A DNA stretch of 64,000 nucleotides, from assembly GCF_028009165.1 (NCBI RefSeq), contig NC_079242.1, positions 2,418,001-2,482,000 on the forward strand, read 5' to 3'. This stretch comes from Akanthomyces muscarius (taxonomy: Eukaryota > Ascomycota > Sordariomycetes > Hypocreales > Cordycipitaceae). Below are positions 58,995 to 64,000 of the stretch, piece by piece (position 1 is the first letter of the stretch; each line of letters opens with the position of its first letter). The notes under the pieces are model-generated. The model was given only the letters and a program-made list of their open reading frames with translations. It was not told the origin of the DNA and searched no databases. A program made the translations under genes and the position numbers.

Positions 58995-60722
58995 GGGAGA
59001 GGCTAGAGGGTTGGTGGGGGATATTTAAACAAGGCGTTTGAAAATTCTTGGTTCGACGACGGTGTCGGGGGAAGTGTCCTCCTTTGACAACCCCTGTAAT
59101 CTGTATACATATATCAGCTCGCGCATGCATGCAGTTGGATGCCGACAGCCCATGATCGATTTAAGTAGACCCGTATACAATGAAATGCATCGATTTACTC
59201 AATTCGTTCCGAAAGAGGAGATTACACCGCCGAGTCCCACTGTGACGGGGCTGAAGACATGGAAAGTCGAGACTGTCAGAGATGCGAGGTTGGCGTACTG
59301 GAACGGAATCCGCTTGATATGCGAAGCTGCCGAATATGCAATTGTAAGCCACAGAATTAGAGGACCATTTCTCTGCACCAATGAAGGGCTTGGTGTGCCA
59401 ATCTCAAGGCGAATATTGTGCGTCTCCGTGGTCATGCGGCGTTATCGGTGTCTGCCGCCTTGTTGCGGGCTGAGTGGGCCAGTGGTAGAGCGGGGACCGC
59501 CGGTCGCCAGCCGGTTGCCAGCCGGTCGCCAGCAGTTGTTTTACGTTGCCTGGTGGCTGTCCGAAGAAGATTTATTATGGATGAGATGCGCCACAATTGT
59601 ACGTAGGAAAGCCGCGCCTTGGGAAAGCACGCTGGTTGTGTGGCGATCCTGGTGAGCGGCTTGCCGACTGTTGCGAGAGCTGAATTTGGAGGAACAGGTG
59701 GAATGGTGAATATGCGGAGAAGGACATTTGCCTGGCGCATGATTGGCAGAGGCGGGAAAAGAAGGATGGGGTTATCAAAGTCGGTGCAGCGGCCGCGGAA
59801 AAGCTCGATATTGAAATTCCATACCATGCAGCCAACGTCCCAGTCAGCCCACAGCTGTTTCGCGATTGGATCTAGAGGGTCGGCAAAAGAGGATGCTTGC
59901 TCGGACGATGGATTGAACGTTGCGTGAGATTGCCATTTTCCGTCCATTTGGGAAGCTGAAGAGAGAGAGGCATGCGTGGGAGGGTTGCAGTGAGAAATAT
60001 TACATGCATTGCTGGAGCACCAGGCCGGCCCCGGCAAAGAGGTGCTTGCCTCGATTCGGGGACCAGATGGTGGTCGTGGCCGTGGCCGTGGTGATGCATC
60101 CCGCTGCGAGGCTAGAGCGAGCCCAGAACAATAGCGCATCTTCAGGCCAGTGGCGGCCCCTCCTGCCCCTCCTGCCCCTGTGAAGCCAATGGCGTCGCCC
60201 AGAAGACAGCCCGAAGCACCCCAGAACCTCCGAAAGGTATCCCCGTAAGGTCCCATCAGTGGAGGAGCATCCCCCGGGTGTGGAGCCGATGCTCCCATCA
60301 CCATGCTTGCCGCTCCAGCTGGCAAGCCATCAGCGCCCTTTTGCAGCGGGCCGGCCACTGCAAGCCACTGTAAGCGACTCGAGGCTACTCCGTAGGTACC
60401 TTCAACCCACTATACCTACCTAGGTACTGGTAGGTACCATCAAAAGCAAACGGGCAGCGACGGTGCGCTTGCCTAAAAGAGAAGAGGGGCTTCTGAGCTC
60501 TGTTAGCGATAATGAAGAATGGAAAAAAGTATTTGACCAGGCTCTGACCCCATCCGTCCCTCGACCTGCGTTTGTCCCTCTTGTCCAACCATCACCAGTG
60601 TGGTCCGTCTCGCTAGTCTCTTGCCTCTGGAGCTGCAATTCGAGCTTTGCTTGCACACATCACTGTCTCTCCCCGACCCTAGACAGTCTCAACCCACCAC
60701 CACCCACCACCCACTACCCACC
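58995..60722. other. Intergenic with one long uncertain frame and promoter motifs
   Basis: 1.7 kb before the phosphatase gene. It holds a short GCCAGCCGGT-type repeat at about 59505-59535, TACTCCGTA at 60386-60394 and the palindrome TACCTAGGTA at 60417-60426. The stretch 60600-60722 is CT/CA-rich, as in a leader. The 308-codon minus frame within it is listed separately. Confidence 0.4.
59432..60358 (-). CDS. Uncertain 308-codon frame, no recognised family
   Basis: An uninterrupted minus-strand frame, the longest not explained by a neighbouring gene in this part of the window. Its predicted product is rich in Pro, Ala, Gly, Ser and Arg with a few hydrophobic patches (VWNFNIELFRGRC, PLPIMRQANVLLRIF). 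There is no signal peptide or motif I recognise. It overlaps likely 3' and 5' flanks of the adjacent genes. It may be a chance frame in GC-rich DNA, and I list it only because of its length. Confidence 0.15.
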   Translation of the reverse strand: MAGPLQKGADGLPAGAASMVMGASAPHPGDAPPLMGPYGDTFRRFWGASGCLLGDAIGFTGAGGAGGAATGLKMRYCSGLALASQRDASPRPRPRPPSGPRIEASTSLPGPAWCSSNACNISHCNPPTHASLSSASQMDGKWQSHATFNPSSEQASSFADPLDPIAKQLWADWDVGCMVWNFNIELFRGRCTDFDNPILLFPPLPIMRQANVLLRIFTIPPVPPNSALATVGKPLTRIATQPACFPKARLSYVQLWRISSIINLLRTATRQRKTTAGDRLATGWRPAVPALPLAHSARNKAADTDNAA

Positions 60723-62212
60723 ATGCACTCCAAGCTCCTGCTCTCGGCCCTCGCCGCCGCCGGGCCTGCGGCCGTCTCCGCCGAGACCGTCCTGGGCGTC
60801 TACGTCTTCCACCGCCACGGCGACCGCACCTCCAAGTCGTACCCGCCCACCAGCCTCACGGCCCTCGGCGCCGACGAGGTCTACTCCTCGGGCACCTTTT
60901 ACCGCAGCCGCTACGTGACCAAGGACGCCGACGACAAGATCTCGACCCTCTCCGACGGCGCCGCCGTCCTCTCCCAGCTCAGCGTCACCTCCCCCGTCGA
61001 CGGCGTCCTGCACAACTCGGCCACCACCTTCCTCCAGGGCCTCTACCCGCCCCGCGGCGACGCTGGTAACGAGACCCTCGCCAACGGCAAGTCGGTCCAG
61101 GCCCCGCTCGGCGGCTACCAGTACATCCCCGTCGACGCCATCTCCGACGCCGCCACCATTGAAAAGGCAGAGAGCAATGCCTGGCTCCAGGGCAACACCG
61201 GCTGCACCAATGCCGAGGTCAGCTCCAAGAACTACTTCAACTCCGCCGACTTCAGCAAGACCTCGGCCGAGTCCAAGGACTTTTACCAGAGCCTGCTGCC
61301 CGTCATCAACTCGACCTTTTCCTCCGGCGACGCCACTTTCAAGAATGCTTACTCCAGTATGCTGCCGCTGTCCAATCATCTCAACGCAGAATCTGCTCGC
61401 TAACAGCTTCAGTCTTTGACTATGTCAACGTCGCCTCCATTCACAACCAGACCATTCCCTCGGGCGACCTCGTCAAACCTGCCATGCCCCGTCTGCTCAC
61501 TCTCGCCTCCATCCACGAGTGGAATCTGGCCTACAACAGCTCCGAGCCCGTCCGCGCCATTGCCGGCTCCGTCCTCGCCGGCCAGATCCTCGGCGCCCTC
61601 GGCGCCCTCGCCACGGGCACCAAGGGTGCGCCCACCTTCAATGCTCAGTTTGGTGCCTATGGTACCTTCATGGCCTTCTTCGGCCTCGCCCAGATGCCCG
61701 CCGCCAGCTCCGATTTTACCGGTATCTGCGACTACGCCTCCTCCATGGCCTTTGAGCTCGTCACAAACGCCACCGCCGGCTCCGACGGCAAGTACAACGC
61801 CGACGACCTCTCCGTCCGCTTCTTCTTCGCCAACGGCACTGCCACCAGCGACTCCTTCAAGCAGTGGCCCCTCTTCGCCCAGAAGGAGACCACCCTCTCC
61901 TGGTCCGCCTTCAAGGACGGCATGAACCAGTTTGCCATCCAGGACAATGCCCACTGGTGCAGCACCTGCGGCAGCACCTCGGGCAAGTGTGCCTCCAATG
62001 GCACCTCGACCGATGGCGGCTCCGCTTCCACCAACTCCTCCTCCGGCTCAGGCGGCGTCTCCCGCCCCGTCGCCGGTGTCATCGGTGCTCTCGTCACCCT
62101 CGCCGTTATTCTCGGCGTTCAGGCTGCCATCATGCTCTTTGGTGGCTTCCGCCTCATGAAGAAGTCTGCTCTCCGCCGCCAGGGCAACGCCGAGGCTGGC
62201 ATCAAGGCTTAG
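60723..62212 (+). CDS. Membrane-anchored histidine acid phosphatase family protein
   Basis: Encodes 477 residues from exons 60723-61356 and 61413-62212. The intron has donor GTATGC, branch GCTAAC and acceptor TCAG. A signal peptide is at 1-20 (MHSKLLLSALAAAGPAAVSA). The phosphohistidine motif RHGDRT follows at once (R31, H32, within YVFHRHGDRT). The proton-donor region reads IHEWNLAY (H246, E247), where many acid phosphatases have HD. Several N-glycosylation sequons and paired Cys (CSTCGSTSGKC) lie before a Ser/Gly/Thr-rich stalk and a C-terminal transmembrane helix (GVIGALVTLAVILGVQAAIM) with a basic cytoplasmic tail. It is thus a type I surface or vacuolar enzyme. The natural substrate is not known from sequence. 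Confidence 0.85.
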
Positions 62213-63279
62213 ACCTTCACACTAAAAAACAAGTTATGAGAACGGAGCAACGTGTAAATGGATGTAAATGGATATCGTTTTTCTGCATATATACCACAAA
62301 ATATTGAATAGCAAATATTGTTTCTTGTATGTGCTGCGTAGCCTGTTTCCAGCGACATGTATTGTACGACGAGCGTGTCGTTCTCACAATGTCTGGCGAG
62401 CTTCACTTCACGCCTGGTCAATGATTCCCCCCTCCATGCCCCGCGCCGTGATGGGGCAGTGAGCGGCGTGCACAGCAGACCCCCCAAGCCTACAGTACTT
62501 GTCGGTTCTCATGCTGCAAACGAGACATACATGTAAATACTGTGGCGATACCTGCAAAGAATTCTACATTGGGCTGCATCGCGATAGCGAAGCCAAGCCC
62601 TGGACCCCGCGGCCTCGCAGCGCCGGGCCACACAGCTTGCCGCCATGTACATAATGTCCTGAATGGCCAGTACCTTTGAATATCGCAATCCGGTGCAAGA
62701 GAGGCGCTAATTCAAGGGGTGGGGGTTAAGTCCATCGGATGGGGTGGGAGGGTTGCCATGGAAAGGAACAGAGGTGCGCTGTGCCACTCACAAGAAAAAT
62801 GCATGCGCCTGATGACTGCTTTTCTGAGATGAGCATGGATGCCACCCGTGCTTCTCCTTTTTGTCCCCGCCCTGTTCTTTGTCTCCTCAATGTATCGCCG
62901 TCTCACGTATTAGGTTCAGCTCGGCGTTGGAAGGTCTGCGCCCCTCCCCGATGTTATCATGGAGGCCGAGTGACGGTATTGCGAACTGCAGCTTCACAGT
63001 GTCCACAGTGTCTTCCATTCGGGGTTTTTTTTTCAAATACAAATAGAGCTCCCATGTTTTATGCCTGACCGAGTTCTATCTCTTGTTCTTCTCATTTTGT
63101 TGTATGTCGCGACGTGACTTTTAAGGATATTGCAAATCTTCGAGTCACCGATCCCCAAGCATTGTCTAGTTCTCTAATCCCCCCCCCCCCCCCCCCCCCC
63201 CCCGGTTCATAACCCGTTTTCTGAGCACCATTGTTACTCTCTATCGAAGTTACTCTTTGTCTTTCTGCTCTTCTTCGCC
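62213..63279. other. Intergenic, promoter side of the O-methyltransferase
   Basis: 1.07 kb with AT-rich 3' UTR sequence at the left and, at the right, a 25-C run (listed separately). No coding sequence is recognised. Confidence 0.45.
63179..63203. repeat. Run of 25 C in the O-methyltransferase upstream region
   Basis: An uninterrupted C homopolymer ending 76 bases before the ATG at 63280. The complementary G run could form a G-quadruplex. The exact length may be unreliable because such runs are prone to sequencing error. Confidence 0.85.
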
Positions 63280-64000
63280 ATGACAGAAACACCCGCAAGC
63301 ATCATTGCCCAGTTGGCCAGCTACGATGAGAAGAGCTTGACCGACGACCGCCAGGCGCGGACAGCAGCGCTGACCCTGTCCGAGAAGTTATCGACATGCT
63401 TGCAGGACCCAGGCCTATACGCCTGGAAGACTGCTCTATCCGTGAGTGATTCGCTGCAGCGTTTTCCGTCCCTGTTCTACGCCAACCCAACGGGTTTCTT
63501 TTTCGTCGCCACCACTATCCCGATTGACTACAAAGACTTCCAGAGCTCACGCACCATACATGAAAACAGCCGTTGAGCAATTTAGCCGTCCGAGTCGCCA
63601 TTGACCTTGACATCTTCTCCCTTCTCGCCGCCGAGAGCAAGCCCGTCTCGTCCACGTTCGTCGCCGCCGCCACGCGCAGCGACCCGGCGCTCGTGCACCG
63701 GCTCCTGCGCGCCTGCAGCAGCATCGGCTTCGTCGGCCAGAGCGGCGACGGCGGCGACGCGTGGTCCGCCAACGCCGTCACCCGCAAGATGGCCGTCGGC
63801 GCCATGGCCGCCTGGCACCGGATGTTCTGGGACCTGGTCGTGACGGCGGCCGTCCACGGCCCGCCGGCCCTCCGCGACAACGGCCATCGGAGCCCCGGCG
63901 AGGCTGGCTTCACGCGGCGCGCCTTTGGCGGCGCGCTCGACTACTTTGGCCTAGTGCAGAGCATGCCGGCGACGAACCGCGACTTCAACGACGCCATGAC
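63280..64000 (+). CDS. O-methyltransferase, secondary-metabolism type (3' end off window)
   Basis: The visible exons are 63280-63441 and 63570 to the window end, joined in phase 0 (donor GTGAGT, acceptor ACAG). The protein starts MTETPASIIAQLASYDEKSL, followed by an N-terminal helical and winged-helix dimerisation region (NLAVRVAIDLDIFSLLAAES, then SDPALVHRLLRACSSIGFVG). This is the front half of the fungal class I O-methyltransferases found in many natural-product pathways. The SAM-binding Rossmann domain and its DxGGGxG motif would come next and are not visible, so catalytic integrity cannot be checked. Whether further biosynthetic genes follow to the right is unknown. Confidence 0.8.

Noticed and set aside
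1..64000. CRISPR arrays, prokaryotic operons, phage defence islands
   Set aside because: The sequence is eukaryotic with spliceosomal introns throughout. No spaced direct-repeat array was seen.

Overview
The window is nuclear DNA of a filamentous ascomycete, most likely a sordariomycete and plausibly a member of Hypocreales. The evidence is short (44-300 nt) spliceosomal introns with GTATGT/GTAAGT-type donors and CTAAC/CTAAT branch sites, moderately GC-rich coding sequence, CT-rich leaders, and a gene set whose proteins read as filamentous-fungal orthologues. I rebuilt exon structures by hand, requiring that the reading frame stays open and the family motifs stay intact across each splice.

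Layout. 1-6.4 kb: BRE1 (partial, minus), BDP1 (plus) and RAD23 (minus). 7.5-16.7 kb: a four-helix membrane protein (minus), a (6-4) photolyase/cryptochrome (plus), a probable mitochondrial helical-repeat protein (minus) and a UTP16-like nucleolar protein (plus). 18.4-19.3 kb: a small fungal protein of unknown function, followed in frame, past its stop, by a Pro-Glu-rich minisatellite. 19.3-29.3 kb: about 10 kb in which I find no credible gene. 29.3-44.2 kb: a RING-H2/PH/VWA scaffold of the Far1/Ste5 type, CCT8, an Nhp10-like HMG protein, an Rmd1/Rmd8-type DUF155 protein, a saccharopine-dehydrogenase-like oxidoreductase and ribosomal protein eL43. 46-56.7 kb: a small membrane protein, a RING+PHD protein, mitochondrial ribosomal protein mL46 with 59 perfect AAG units in an intron, and cohesin SMC3. 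57.9-64 kb: a peroxisomal 2,4-dienoyl-CoA reductase with a C-terminal AKL, a membrane-anchored histidine acid phosphatase, and the 5' part of an O-methyltransferase that runs off the window.

Most genes are core housekeeping functions: chromatin and repair (BRE1, RAD23, photolyase, Nhp10-like, SMC3), Pol III transcription, ribosome biogenesis and translation, chaperonin, and peroxisomal beta-oxidation. They sit in ordinary convergent and divergent pairs with no operon-like logic. I saw no transposon, CRISPR array, rRNA gene, or tRNA gene that I could fold with confidence.

I did not find a clearly new multi-gene system. The observations most worth checking are the long AAG tract abutting the branch site of an mL46 intron, the open Pro-Glu repeat tail after a UAG stop, a GC-AG intron that is the only join I found that keeps the photolyase in frame, the 10-kb gene desert upstream of the Far1/Ste5-like scaffold, and two short motifs (TACTCCGTA and TACCTAGGTA) dispersed in intergenic DNA.
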